Below, piece after piece: positions 50,838 through 63,498 of a DNA stretch of 64,000 nucleotides. Positions within the stretch are counted from its first letter, which is position 1. Every line of letters starts with the position of its first letter. Below the pieces are notes generated by a model that was not told where the DNA came from, ran no database searches, and saw only the letters and a program-made list of their open reading frames with translations. The stretch comes from Crotophaga sulcirostris. Lineage: Eukaryota; Chordata; Aves; Cuculiformes; Crotophagidae. The position numbers were made by a program, and so were the translations under genes. The stretch spans positions 834,748 through 898,747 of the forward strand of contig VYZB01000217.1 in assembly GCA_013397455.1 (NCBI GenBank), read 5' to 3'.

Positions 50838-53800
50838 TAACTCAGTACTGTTACATCATGGATGGCCTATATGGTCCATAGTGTCTTTAATTCTCAAGAA
50901 GAAACAAACAAACGGAAATCTTCTTTTTCACTTAAGAGAAATAAATTTAGCTGAATGAAAATTAGTTTAAAAAAAAACAGGAGCGAAACTGGGGAAAGGT
51001 GGCAGGAAACAATAAGTGGGAGAACAGGAATAAAGAATTCCTCAAACCAGTTTTCTTTCAAGAACAACTTACAGAGTACATTCTTTTAGGATAATTTAGG
51101 CACTGGACCTAATTCCCAGGTTTTATGTCGATACAGTATATAAAAGGAATTAAAAGAAAGTAAAGGGGGGTAAATCCTAATAAATAAAACAATGATCTTT
51201 CAACTTTCTTTGATGGCTGTTAATGAAATAAAAGTCCATATTCGGTGCTTTAAGGAAAGGTTAATAATGTGTTTTGTGTAATCCTTCCTTAGACATCCAG
51301 TAATATCATGTTCATTCAAAGTATTTCTTGATGGATAAAAATCCTCAATAAATCTTGTGTTATAATTCATTTGATTACAGGTAAAAGAAAAAATAAATGT
51401 TGATTGCACTTTTTTCTGTGAGGAACACTGTAATGACAAACAGCTCTTAAATGTAAAGTGCAGACTGGATCAAACACAACTAGGGTGTAGACATCTTTCA
51501 ATTAACCCAACGAATTTGTCACTCTGCCTTAATGCCTTAATTACACTAACTAGCAGGCTCTGTCCCACAAACTAGTCCTCCTTGCTCTTTGTTGGTTTGT
51601 TGAGTTGATTTTTGTTTAGGTTTGGAAGGAGTGAAGGGACTAAGGGTGTTGGTTTGTTGATTTGTTGGTTTTTTTAATGAGGATTCATTCCATTAGCCAT
51701 TATACAATGTGATCCCAATGACTGTTAGTCTACACACAGTAAAACATAACTGGAGGGGAACTTTTTAAATTGTCTTCACCTCTCAAGACTATTTTAAGTT
51801 TATCATCGAAAGTGCAGAAACTCACATTCAGAGAATAAGGACAAGCATTTAAAAACATCATTTCAAAGTGAAAGACAAGGTACCTTCTTGGACTCAAAAT
51901 CACATATAGCTATGTAAACTTTTGATCAAAGACAAGCTTTTCAGCATGCAAATGACATATATTGAAACAAAGCAAAAAGGATATTTAAGTTACCATTTTC
52001 TGAAGTACTGAAAAGAAGGCTATATATATGTTGATATAATACCTTGCCTCAAAATTACTTTCTTTTTCAATCATACTTAAGAAGTTCGGTGCCTAATTCA
52101 GGGTTTCAAACAGACTTTTGCAGTATGAAGAATTGCCCAAACCATATTGAACTGACTATATTTCTTTAACCATCAAAAATTAGTAAGTTAGCCATGCTGA
52201 TAAAACAGAATGTCTAGCATGATGTAAAACATGAAGGAGTATGTCTTTAAAGAACATCCTTGAACACTAGAATTTTCTGGAGCTTGTGCACAATTTCATA
52301 GCTGTAACTAAAAAAAATGTGAATTCAAACTTAAAAGAGGATTAGAAAAAATGATTTTAAAATGAAACCCAACTTTTCACAAATAGGTACTAAAAAAACC
52401 AAAAGGTTATTTTAGCATGTCTGTTCCTCTTTATATGTTCAAATCTCCTGAGTATTTCCAACTACCTCTTCCCCCTTTTAGTTTTGCTAGGTCCTTATTT
52501 TGAACAAACAGAGTATAAGAAACTAAAGGAGCTTATAAACATTTACATTCATACAGGAGAGAGGAATGGAGGAGAAATGGATCAGCTGTCCACCACATTC
52601 ACAGGAGGCTGGTGGTTTTTTTTCATGGGAAGGATAATTGTCACACAATAGAACAGGCACTGAAAAGAAGCTTATTAACCTAAAACAGAGATATACCATA
52701 CCGTGTCCCGCTGAATGAGTGTTAAAGCTGATAAAGGTATTACAGCAACCTTTGAGAAAATGAGCTCAAGAATACACACCCATAAAAAAATTATAATTGA
52801 ATTATCAGAATGATCAGAAAGATTATTTTACTAAATAAAATCATGCTAAACTCTTATCTAAGAACTCAAACCACACCCCTTACAGCCTTCTCAAAATCTG
52901 GAAGAGTACATCTAGAGTTGTTCTGGCATTGCTCCCAACACCCACTGCATGGACTAAGACCATTTCTCATAACAGCTTTCAAACAACATGGTGCTAAGCA
53001 ATTTTATCCAGAAAAGATGTGGTTTGCTAACAGAGTGCAATAAATTAACTGAAGAGTTCAGTATCATGTCATTTGATCGCTGATTTTTCTCTCAGCATAC
53101 CTTCTCTGATTAGAGTAAAAATATCAGTAAAACTTTGGCTGAAAGTAAGTGCCATAGAATGCCTGTTTCCAGTTATTCCTCAGCCAGAAACACTATAATA
53201 GTCACCAAAATTATTTCACTGTTCACAGCAGGGATGGTCACCTCTCCCTGAGATCCATGTTTTCTGAATATACTCCGTGGCAATGAGCTAATAACTGTGT
53301 GACAGTAAGAAGAGTCTTGGGAAAATTAATTCTCTGTGTTTAGCATCATCTTTTTACCTTGGTGTCATAAAAACTCTGGATGGTTGGTGTCAGTCCCTCA
53401 TTTACAGTTCTAATATTGCTTAAGTATAATGAAAAGCTGTACACAATCTCATAAATTATTAACAAGATGAAGGGAATTTAAAAAGCCATTTTATGTGAAC
53501 TAAGTGGGGAGGTGAAGTCTTCAGTAATTGTTCATATTTCTTGGGGACTTGTCTTTTCATGAATTCATCTCAGCGTCAACTTTCATACATATTACAGTAT
53601 CAGTTCAATAAAATTCTCAATGCAGAGTTGATCCTGGTCAGACTGAAATGCAGCTGACAAGCCTCGTGCCTGTTGTACAGATAACCAGACCTTATGAAGG
53701 TGAAATTAGTTTTCAGGATCTGTACTATTCACTTGATTGATTCTGTCTTACAAGTCATATGACTTAATGTTTCCTGCATGGGCTGCCACTGTCATGCAAA

Positions 53801-53942
53801 CATGACCTGATAACACATTGTCAGGAGCGCTCCAGAGAGCTAACAGCAATCTAACATCTTTCTACGGAGTGTGAAGTTCCATCTGAAATGTGCATATTTG
53901 ATAAGCAGTTCCTCTTCTTCTATCTGTTCTTTTCATTTTCAG
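50838..53942. other. Noncoding AT-rich stretch
   Basis: No gene recognised. A T/G-rich low-complexity patch (51590-51675) contains a 13-base direct repeat, gttggtttgttga, at 51591-51603 and 51648-51660. A 77-codon frame at 52810-53043 is unsupported. Confidence 0.65.
51590..51675. repeat. T/G-rich low-complexity patch
   Basis: Irregular repeats of ttgttgg-like units, including a 13-base exact direct repeat 57 bases apart. Probably simple-sequence drift. Confidence 0.65.
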
Positions 53943-54006
53943 AAAGTTAATCTTCTCTGCTCGGATGAGTTCTGTGTCAAAACAAGCTGGCTCAGAAATG
54001 AAGCAG
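53943..54006 (+). other. Exon-like segment between splice-like signals
   Basis: A strong acceptor-like signal (tctgttcttttcattttcag, ending at 53942) precedes 64 bases that end in gcag and are followed by a gtgacc donor-like site at 54007. Two of the three forward frames are open across it. Its composition is less AT-biased than its flanks. Such sites occur by chance in this much DNA, and I do not recognise a protein in either frame. It could be a lncRNA exon, a rare exon of a gene whose other exons lie outside, or nothing. Confidence 0.2.
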
Positions 54007-57000
54007 GTGACCCCATATGACAGTATGTGGGCCAGCTGAATCCCTGGGGACAGACAAATTTCACCACCATCCCTGAACAGAGGCACAGATGGGAGCAGCA
54101 GTATGTTGCGTTACTGAGAGCCTTCCAAGGAGATGGATTTTCAGGTATCAGGATAAAAAACCCCTTGTACTCGGTTTTGCTATTGTTTGGTCCTTAGATT
54201 CAGGCTCAGGTACAGGTTGTAAACCATTTTGTCTCTTGAAGAGATACTGTTAGCAGGTGTGTCATTCTATATATGAAATCTGTTTTCCCCACGTAACCTC
54301 CATACATAATGTCAGTTCATTCCAGAACAATTTCAGGGAGTGACAAGTTTCATGGATTATAATAGCAGTGCTTTGTTACACCTCTAGCCCTCAGCAGTTT
54401 GCTGTCTGTTTGTCCCCACACTGTCAGGGACAACTTTAACTTTGATACCATGCCAATCAAAACTGTATAATAACTGTAGCTGCCTCTGTTATTTATACTG
54501 AAATAAAACAACAAGCTTTTATAGCAGTCCCTACACTTACATAGCTAAATGTCATACCACAGCACTTTATCGGGGCTACAATTTACTATTCATTCACTGA
54601 TCTCTTCAACATAAATTACTTCGAATTTAATGCAGTAATAGGTTACTCTTTATGTGAGAAAGGTAGGTCTCCACAAAATATCTCAGGAGTTAAATTTGGT
54701 ATCTGACAATCCACATGCAGCAAAAGTAAAAAGTCAGATGTTTCCCCTACTCCTGCTCCTGAAAATAGTCTGGAGGAAGAAATCTAGAGAGCCACCCACA
54801 GCCAGAGAAACACATTCCTGGGTCAGCTTTAAATATAGCTCAGCAGCTCTGGCCTTATTAATATCTCTCGAGGGGTGAGGAAACTTTCCTTGATTGCTGC
54901 AGCTATTTAAAAGCAGTTGTATATTGGTTGTGCAGATCTGCAGCTATTCAAAAGAATTTGTTTTAATTTTCTAAACATTTGATTGGGTTTAAAAAACAAA
55001 AAGAAGGATGAACTATCAATATTTTACTTTCAGTCTAAAGGGTTGACATTACAGCTTAAGCTAATCTACTGATGTTGGTGGAAACGCTACATAACACTAA
55101 ATAATATGATACACCATGAAAGTGGTTGCAATTGTACTGCTTAAATTTTACTAATGATTGTTTACTAATGGTTCTTCTCACATCTATTTTCTTGTGACAA
55201 TGCAATTTTACCAAAGGAAGTGTCAGAGTTTGTCTTGTGAGCTGTGGTCTTTCAAACAGAAACACAAGAAGAGATTGCCAGGCACTCACATTTTTTCTCC
55301 CAAACATCTGGTGTCAGTGTTTTATCTCCTTTAAGAGTTTGATGTAAACCATGAAATTAAACAAGTGGAATGCTTCTCCATCTCAACTCTCAAAGACAAC
55401 TTCAGACTACACAGAGGCTGAAGAATATAACTGTATGCCATATGTACCATACAAAATCCTCTCTTACACATTCACAGATTTGTTAAATGTTAATAAACAA
55501 GCACTAGCTGCTCCATGCTGTGATGAGTCCAGCTGAGTTGTAACAGGAAGCAAGAGCTGCCTTTCTAAGCATTTGAAAGGAGGGGAAACAGAAAAGTGAA
55601 ATAGTGGTTCTTTATTACCAAACTTGCCTATAGCAGTGACTTGACAGCAAGGTCAGTGAAAGCACTTAAAATTATTTTAAATCTACCCTAAGACCAAAAA
55701 AAGATAGAGATGTTAGAGCAGAGCTGAAGAGTAAAACAAGCTCTTCAGCAGGACAGCCACCCTCCTCATTAATCACTTGAGGTGAAAAACACACACTTCT
55801 GTCCTACAAACTCCCTTTGAAATGTCCATTTATAGTACAATGGTCTACACCCAGCTAGATTAACTGGGCCTTTTTTACTGTCTAATCATACAGATTATTT
55901 TGATGTACTACTGTATTTTCCACATCCATTTGGAGAAATACCACATAAAAGAGCACACTTGAACACAGCTTGTCTGGGGTGTTTAAATTTAAACTTCCCT
56001 TAAAAGAATGAAGTCCAACAGTTCTACTGAATATCAGCTCTTCCAAATAAGAAAAAAAAATGCCAGAAGGCCTAATACCAAATATATAGACATCTTTCAA
56101 AGCAGTAATTCCTAGAATAATACGTTACGTATTAGCAATCAACAGGTAAAAAACAGGCTAGACAACTAAAATACACAGTAAACCCAGTGCTCAGAGATGT
56201 TCAAACTCCCCTGAATCTGTTCTTCTATTCTAAACACGAATCAAAGCACTGGCTAAAGGCAGAAGCAGAAGACACTGCTAATTCATCTATTTTATCTGAT
56301 TAGTCTCCTACCACAATTGTCAGGTCCCAAGGGTCCTAATAACACCAATCTTACAACTGCTAATTATTATTTCTCTTATGATATGATTTGGAGATCTCTA
56401 ACATGTTTGCACTGTGTTGGCTTATATCAAAACTTTAGGATTTAGTCCAGTGCACATGGTTAAAATCTTGTATGATACGGGAACTCAGGAGGTCCTCCAA
56501 GATAAACATAATGAAATGAAGTTTCTTTTATATCTAAATGTACTTCAACTTGCTTTGAACTAGCTCATATATTGTAAGTTCCTCTGTATGGTGTTGCTAG
56601 AGGCTATTTCTGCTTCAGATTTTGGACATTTCCTACCATGATGCATTTATAAGTCACTGGTAGTTTCCAATTTCAGCAGTACTCGTCTGCCATTTTTCAA
56701 CTTTTCAATCAAGTTCTTTATGAAGTCTCTACAAAGTCTTAATTTGTTAGTGAAGAGCTGTGAATCAGAGATTAATATCACAAGCATAACTATTTATGGA
56801 CTAGACCTAATTTGTCTTCCAGCCATATTTATACCATGGATAAACCTTGATCTCAGATAATATAAGCATTATTAGACTTCCAGAAATCAATACTGGAAAT
56901 ACACTAATTGTATTTGTCATAGTCACATGAATATCTAGTTCTAGTTATTTTTTTCTGTGTATATGTATTTCCCTCTTTATTTGAATGCCTAGATTTTACT

Positions 57001-59239
57001 TTTCCTGAAGATACAAATGTTGCTTTAACTGCACAAATGTCACCTAAAGGTCACAGGTACTCAGGGAGTGCTGTTCTACATCTCCATTCCTTCAAGTACT
57101 CAATGTGTTGGCTCTGCTTGGATATGATATTTAGACACTGGCATAATATTAAACACACAAGTACGCCCATTTTACATAAGAAGTAGGCTAAATCAGAGGA
57201 GAATTCTTAGTGCCCAGAAGATTTCTATCCCGATTGGGCAAAGCCATGCTTCATTTGCCTTCTTGGGTTTTTTTCTCCAATAACACGGTCTTATTATATC
57301 ACTTTAGTATTTTCAAGGTTGACTGTAAAGCATTTGCCAAGCTCCGTATCATAAGAACAATGCTGCTGAGTTTGGAATGAACCCTTGCAGCCTGACCAGA
57401 AATGTACTATCTTTATTACAGTGCTTTCTACACTCAGTGTGTTTCTCTAGTCTCTCCTACCACTTCTTTCACATTTAAATGCACATACTTTTTCTCCCCA
57501 CAAGCTGTTCAGGTTGTGTTTTTCTGATAAGCCACCAGATGACTAGATGCCAAAATACTATTACTGTGTTTTCCTGAGAGCAATGTTACAGTCATCCTAG
57601 TTTAGGAATGGCTTTTCCCAAGAGCTCAGAGGAGCCCATGTAGGAAAAGACCGAGCAAGAAAGCAAGAGATTGCTTTGCTGGCTTGGCTTTTTTACAGTG
57701 TTCACAATGATTATGTTCTGACTTCAAGTTCTCAAGCTTCTTTGGCAGCATGTGCATCAAGGACTACAAGAAGCAGAGAGAAAATATCAAGTATTTAATT
57801 CAGGATCTAAAGCTACTAAAAATATATATTCCTTATCCTGTGAACTCTGTAATGATTTATGAATAGATCTCAAAGATATTTCACTACCAGCTACACTTAG
57901 TAACTGGCTACAACACTGATACCATATGATCAATATGTTAGCCACATTTTAGTACCAGTTTGAGCATTCCACATAAAGAAAGACAGAAGCATTGACATAT
58001 GGAAATAAGATATTGATTAGAAAAACTCTGTAATGTTGCAGTTTCATATATTTCTCCATTTCCATTCTCTCCTTCTCCATGTTATATATTTAAATATATA
58101 TACTACAGAAATGTACTAATTTGTACAGATGCACGCAAATATATATGTGCACATAAAAATATACTTACAGAAAGAAAGGCCCAGTGAAAAAGCTTCTATC
58201 AGTGGTTTTATTTGCTTTGTATTTTATGAATGTCCTATTTGCAAGAGAGAAGCAAGTGAATGTAAACACTCAGAAGTGATGCATTGACAGCATTAACATT
58301 TTGAAATTAGAGTTGTTCAAGCTTCTCTAGGTGTTTCTACCAATCTATTTCAGTATTGACCTACTGATCTATCGATATGTCTTCACCACTTTTCTGTGAA
58401 AAAAACCAGACTTTGTGGACTACTCAGCCTGTACTGCATTGGCCTGGAAGGGCTCTGTCATTTACATAATGAAGACTGCAAAAGATAGTGCTTAATTTCT
58501 CACACAGGAAAATACAATATGTGTAGAAGTTTGTAAAATATGTAGAATGAATAGAAGACAGAATATTACAGAACCAGAGACAGAGGAGCAAGTTAAAGAG
58601 GAACAGAAATTTTTATATTTATGTCAACCAACTGCAGCGTAATTGTATTTGGAGGCAGTAAATCATAGGTGCAGACTTTTCACTGACCATTATGGTTAGT
58701 CTGATTTGGACATGAATTCGCAGAAATTTCAGATTTCATACTGGTCTGCCACAGTTATGTATACGAGGGAAAGACAATACACAAATATGTTAGAAAGGGA
58801 AATATCTTCAAACTGCTGTTGAATTGATAATCCCTCAGAAACAGCAATGGGAATAGCTAATTTTAACAATAAAATATATGAAATAAACTTGTGTGAACTA
58901 TGAATATAGATATTATGCACTTTATCAGCCTAGACATACCAGTGGCACTAAAAAATCACACTTCTTATCTTATTCTCCCTGTTAATCAATGGTTTCAACA
59001 ACTGAACCAAAAGCTTTTGCTAATAAGAGAGAATGTAGCCTGCTCCCCAGGCACAGCTGTGGTACTTCCTAGGATTTCATGGATGATCAGCAAGGGAAAC
59101 AGACATTGTATTCATCTCCAAGAAGCCTGAACAAGGATGAGCGCCAAGCTGTTCGAACCCTGTCACTATGTCAGATTCCAGCAAGTTCTTCTCTTGCGCA
59201 AGTAGGTTTGGTCAAACAAGCAATTTCTTCAGAGCAGCA
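54007..59239. other. Noncoding AT-rich stretch
   Basis: About 5.2 kb with no gene or transposon recognised. Open frames stay below 85 codons. Composition becomes slightly less AT-rich after about 59000, where LTR-like sequence begins. Confidence 0.65.
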
Positions 59240-59405
59240 CATGTAAACTGTGAGACAGAGGGATATAAAAAAAGGGTGTTTTCCTGTCTTTTCTTTGTAA
59301 GGCACCCATAGTTGTGTGGCTGCTTAATACACTACCTGTCTTTGGCTAACTTAACCCCTTGGGCACTTTGTTCTCAGAAACCCTACAGCTACCCTATTTT
59401 GAGCA
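59240..59405 (+). mobile_element. Possible ERV1-like LTR promoter/R-U5 remnant
   Basis: In retroviral LTR order this segment shows a tataaaaaaaggg TATA box (59264-59276), an R-like stretch, a mutated polyadenylation signal (aataca at about 59326-59331, in gtgtggctgcttaatac), and a U5-like tail. The tail carries 'tgtctttggctaacttaacc', 'ccttgggcactttgttctca' and 'gaaaccctacagctacccta', ending in gagca. This resembles gammaretrovirus-type avian LTRs from memory. The U3 start is not defined and no primer-binding site or viral gene was recognised afterwards. It lies about 500 bp upstream of the CR1 element. Confidence 0.35.
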
Positions 59406-59899
59406 ATGATTTTATGCCAGAGAGTGACAGGCATTGGCAGCTGTGACCCGGCTAGAGGCCTGCCCTCGCTCCAGCCATCTCACTAGCCAAAGCCCATTAT
59501 ATTCCATGGCTGCAGCAGATTTGCTATGCAAGATGCATACTGGCTGCCCAGGGGCACCCAAGGGATTAATGAGTAGTTTTGTAGCCAGTCCAATCCAAGA
59601 ACCCCATGAATAATCAATTATACTCGAGGCTCTTTGGGTAATTGAATTGCAAACCTAGTAATAACTAGAGATGTATCAGCAGTAGAATTATGCTTATTCC
59701 TGCCTCTAAACATACAGGCTAGTGAAAACTCCCAATGATTGTGAGGTTTATCTACTTCTATACCTATATCCTCCAATGGTGCCTAAACCGCATGATTCTG
59801 GTACACTCAGTGGCAAGATTAGGAAAGAGCTAGAACACAGTATGATTATACGTGCTTTTTAAAGACGGAAGAATAATTGAACACTAGAAAACAGACAGC
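59406..59899. other. Spacer between LTR-like segment and CR1
   Basis: Mixed-composition DNA. The first 120 bases are GC-richer ('gtgacccggctagaggcctg', then 'ccctcgctccagccatc') and could be retroviral leader or flanking unique sequence. No coding relic was identified. Confidence 0.45.
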
Positions 59900-60270
59900 A
59901 CAGATTGGCAGCAGGGATGGTAAGCGCTAAATTGAGACAGACAGTCATCAAGCTGAGAGAGTGTCCATCAGGGAGCAGGGACAGGAGGTTCCTGAATGCT
60001 GGAAGTGGCAGCTCTCATAAGGGAGGTTGAAGTGGCAGGGCTGTTCCTGGAAGAATCTGCAAGAGATTTAAATGGCCCTTAGGGAGTACAAGCACCTGCC
60101 TCCAGAAGCGCTCTGAACAGATCTGAGGGTGTGGCACACCAGAGGGGCACATCGAGGTAGTTTGTGAGGCAGATTATGCAGGTAGGCCGAGAAGAAAGGG
60201 CACAGTCCCCCTCCCAGCACAGGGGGTGAGTTTGATCTGCCGTCACACCCTTCTCAGAAAGGCCTCAACT

Positions 60271-61332
60271 ATGGTATCCAGAAGGCAGAAAGCTAGGTCT
60301 TCTGCTGTTGCTAAAACAGATGTGGCCACCCAGATGAAGACTCCAAGGAAACATGCAGCTGTCCAGGTTTCTGGCCGCAGGAAGTGACTGGTTACCAATG
60401 GTACTCACTGGTTACCAATGACAGTGGTGAGAACAGCTGTGTGAGGTGTGAGCAGGTGGACGACTTCCTCAGTATGATGGCAGCACTGAGAGAGGAACTG
60501 AAGTAGTTAAGAAGTATCAGGGAGGCTGAGAAAGAGATAGACTGGTGGTACCATGCTCTGCCCCCCCTGAGACAGGCACAGGAACAACCACTAAAAGTAA
60601 GACAAGAACAAGGAAGTACCATTTCCTCCTCCAGCCATCCTTCAGGCAGTAGCTCAAAGGAGAGGAGTCATTGGAGGCAAGTCCATACTTGGGGCAGCAG
60701 GCGAAGCCCCTCCTTGCCCACCTTGTCCCTTCAGATCATACTACGTAACAGGTATGAAGACCTGGGTGTGCTAAGTCAGTCAGTTCATGATAGAGAAGAC
60801 AGTTCACCTACTCCAGAGTTGTCATCGAGGTCAGAAATGCCTACTCCCCACATCACGAACACCTCCATGTGGAAGAAAAGACACGTGATAGTTGTAGGCT
60901 TCTGAGAGAAACAGAGGGACTAATATGTCAGACAGACCCTCCTCGTAGGAAAGCCTGCTGCCTCACTGGGGCCTGGGTAAAAGACATTACTAGGAAACTT
61001 CCTAGTTTGGTAGGGCCCTCGGACTAGTACTCTTCCATGTGGGTAGTGATGAAACTGAAATACATAATATGAGGACGATCAAAAGAGACTCCAGTGCCTT
61101 GGGATGGTTAACGAAGGAATCAGAAGCACAATTTATTTTGTCTTCTATTCTTCCAGTTGTGGGCAATGACATTAATAGAAACAAATGTGTGCATTCTATT
61201 AATACATGGCTCTGTGGCTGGTGTCACCACCTCAGTTTTCATGTTTTTGACAATAGGAAGGCCTTCACAGTGCCAAGCTTGCTAGCTTCACCTGTCTCAA
61301 AAGAGGAAGAGGGTCTTTGCACAGGGACTTGA
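60271..61332 (+). pseudogene. CR1 ORF1 relic (zinc-binding region and SGNH esterase-like domain)
   Basis: ORF1 starts at ATG 60271 (MVSRRQKARSSAVAKTD) and hits TGA at 60385-60387. The cysteine-pair segment CVRCEQVDDF, followed by a charged region (MMAALREELK, stop, then LRSIREAEKEIDWW), begins at 60438 in a different frame. The esterase part follows. Its block I, normally GDS with the catalytic serine, has been lost: the sequence reads VVVGF then TGA at about 60891-60905. A later open run (61039-61329) keeps HVGSDE, INTWLCGWC and FDN blocks. Where the catalytic Asp-His block near LLAS should be, it reads SPVSKEEEG. CR1-type ORF1 proteins are known to carry PHD-like zinc fingers and an esterase domain, and none of the triad survives here. 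The 97-codon open frame is part of this relic. Confidence 0.85.
60387..60420 (+). repeat. 14-nt direct repeat, 20-nt period, inside CR1 ORF1
   Basis: actggttaccaatg occurs at 60387-60400 and again at 60407-60420. The 20-base offset equals 2 modulo 3. That matches the frame difference between the ORF1 start (60271) and the CVRCEQ segment (60438), so this small duplication explains the frameshift there. Confidence 0.85.
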
Positions 61333-63286
61333 GGGGCTTATGAATAGATCTTTAAACTAGATTGGAAAGGGGAAGATAATATTAGGCTTGCCCACAACAA
61401 AATGTAGGACAAGTCAAGGCTAGAGGGACAGGGACCTAGTAAGGGCCCTCAGTCTGTTGATCAGAAATGTACTGAGTGAGCTGCAGAACACTCGAAGAGA
61501 ACAGATGCTGAAGTAGCACGTACCAACAGGGAAACAATGGGGAAATAAAGAAACAAATAATTGCTCCTCTAAGAAGGATACACAGCTGACAGCCCAGATG
61601 AAGTGCCCCTACACCAACACACACTGCTGGGCAACAAACAGTTAGAGACCAAGGCAACAAAAGGAACTTTGTATTTGGAGTCTACTACAGGCTGTCTGAT
61701 CGAGAGGAGCTGATTGATAAGGTCTTCTTACTCCAGCTTCAGGAGGTATCGTGCTCACAGGCTCTCATCGCGCTGGGGGACTTCAGCCATCCAGACATCT
61801 GCTGGAAGAGTAGCATGGTAAGCTGTAGGCAACCCAGGAGACTCCTGGAATGCATTGACAATAACTTTTGAAGCCAGTTAGACACTCCTAGTAGGCGAGA
61901 CGCAATACTTGACCTAGTGATCACCAATGAGATCGAAGAAATAGAGGATATCAAGGTTGGAGGCTACCTGGGATGTAGCGATCACGCACTGGTGCAGTTT
62001 ACAGTTCTCAGGGATATGGGTCAAGTGAAGACTAGAGTCAGGACCCTGACTTTCATGAAAGAAAAGTTCCAGCTCTTCAAGGAGTTAGTCGATTTGACCC
62101 CCCCGGGGAAACTGTCCTCAGGGACAAGGGAGCAGAGCAGAGCAGGCAGATCTTCAAGGATGCTTTCCATAGAGTGCAAGAGCTCTCCATCCCCAGGTGC
62201 AAGAAATCTGGCAGGAAAAGTAAGAGACTGACACGGCTGAATTGTGACATGTGGCTCAAACTAAAGGACAAGAAGGAAATCCCCAGGCAGTGGAAGCAGG
62301 GTCAGTTATCCTTGGAAGAATATGGGGATGCTACCCAGTTGTGTAGGAATGGAGTCAGTAACTCAAGGCATGCCTGGAGCTGAACTTGGTGAGGGATGCA
62401 AAGAATAACAAGAAAGGCTTCTACAGCTATGTAAATCAGAAAAGAAAGGTCAAAGATAGAGTAGTTGCCCTAATGAGTGAGACCAACAAGCTGGCAACAA
62501 CAGACAAGGAGAAAGTTGAAGCACTCAACAACTTTTATGCCTCAGTCTCCACTAGCAGCCTCTCTTCCCACACCTCTCAAGGGGATGGGTTGCAAGACAC
62601 AAACTGGGAGAACCAAGTCCTCCCATTATAAGAGAGGATCAGATTCGCAACGAGCTGAGGAAGCTGAATGTATATAGGTCCATGGAGCCAGATGAGATGC
62701 AACCAAGAGTTCTGAATTTCCTGATCTAGTCACCAAGCCACTCTCCCTGATATCTGAAAAGTCATGGCAATCAGGGGAAGTCCCTGGTGACTGGAAAAAG
62801 GGTAACATTGCATCCATTTTTAAAAAGGGTAGAAAGCAGGACCTTCAGAACTACCAGCCTGTCAGCCTCACCTCTGTGCCAGGGAAGATCATGGAACAGA
62901 TCCTCCCGGAAGCTATACTAAGGCACATGGAGAAAAGGGAGGTGATTCAAGACAGCCAGCATGGCTTCACCAAGGGCAAGTCATGCCTCACCAACATAGT
63001 GGCCTTCTATGAGGGAGTTATTACATCAGTGAAAAAGGGTAGACCCACAGATGTCATCTATCTGGACTTCTCTAAGGACTTTGTCATGGCCCCCCACAAC
63101 ATCCTTCTCTCTAAACTGGAGAGAGCTAGATCTGATAAATGGACTATTCAGTGGATAACAAATTGGTTGGATGTTGGCAACCCAGAGTAGTGGTCAATGG
63201 CTTGATGTCCAGATCGAGATCAGCGACAAGCAGTATCCTTTGGAGGTCTGTTCTGGGACCTGTATTGTTTAATATCCTCATGAACG

Positions 63287-63294
63287 ACGTAGAC
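63287..63294. repeat. Left 8-bp target-site duplication of the hAT-like element
   Basis: acgtagac directly abuts the left terminal repeat. It is the original CR1 sequence encoding part of NDVD. Confidence 0.85.
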
Positions 63295-63498
63295 CAGAAG
63301 TGTCAAACTCACGGCTCCCGCCATTCTCCTGCTCCTGCTGCATAACACGCATCACACATGCTGCACACGTGACTAGTGCTGATAGGAGCGCAGGGGCAAG
63401 GATTTCAGTGCTGCCGCTGGGTACAAACAAAGTGCCAGGCAGATAAAAAAAGGTGAAGGGCCAGATTTGGCCGGTGGGCCATGAGTTTGACATCCCTA
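63295..63498. mobile_element. Non-autonomous hAT-like DNA transposon nested in CR1
   Basis: This is a 204-bp insertion with imperfect terminal inverted repeats: cagaagtgtcaaactca at the left and tgagtttgacatcccta at the right, pairing at 13 of 17 positions. It is flanked by an 8-bp target-site duplication (acgtagac / acatagac, one CpG-decay mismatch). An 8-bp duplication and CAG-type ends define hAT superfamily elements. The ends resemble vertebrate hAT elements of the caggggtgtcaaactca type, from memory, and the subterminal gggccagatttggcc is also typical. It is far too small for a transposase, so it was mobilised in trans. It is GC- and CpG-rich compared with the window, fitting a relatively recent insertion. 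It sits between the ORF2 codons for NDVD and NGIE. Confidence 0.88.
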
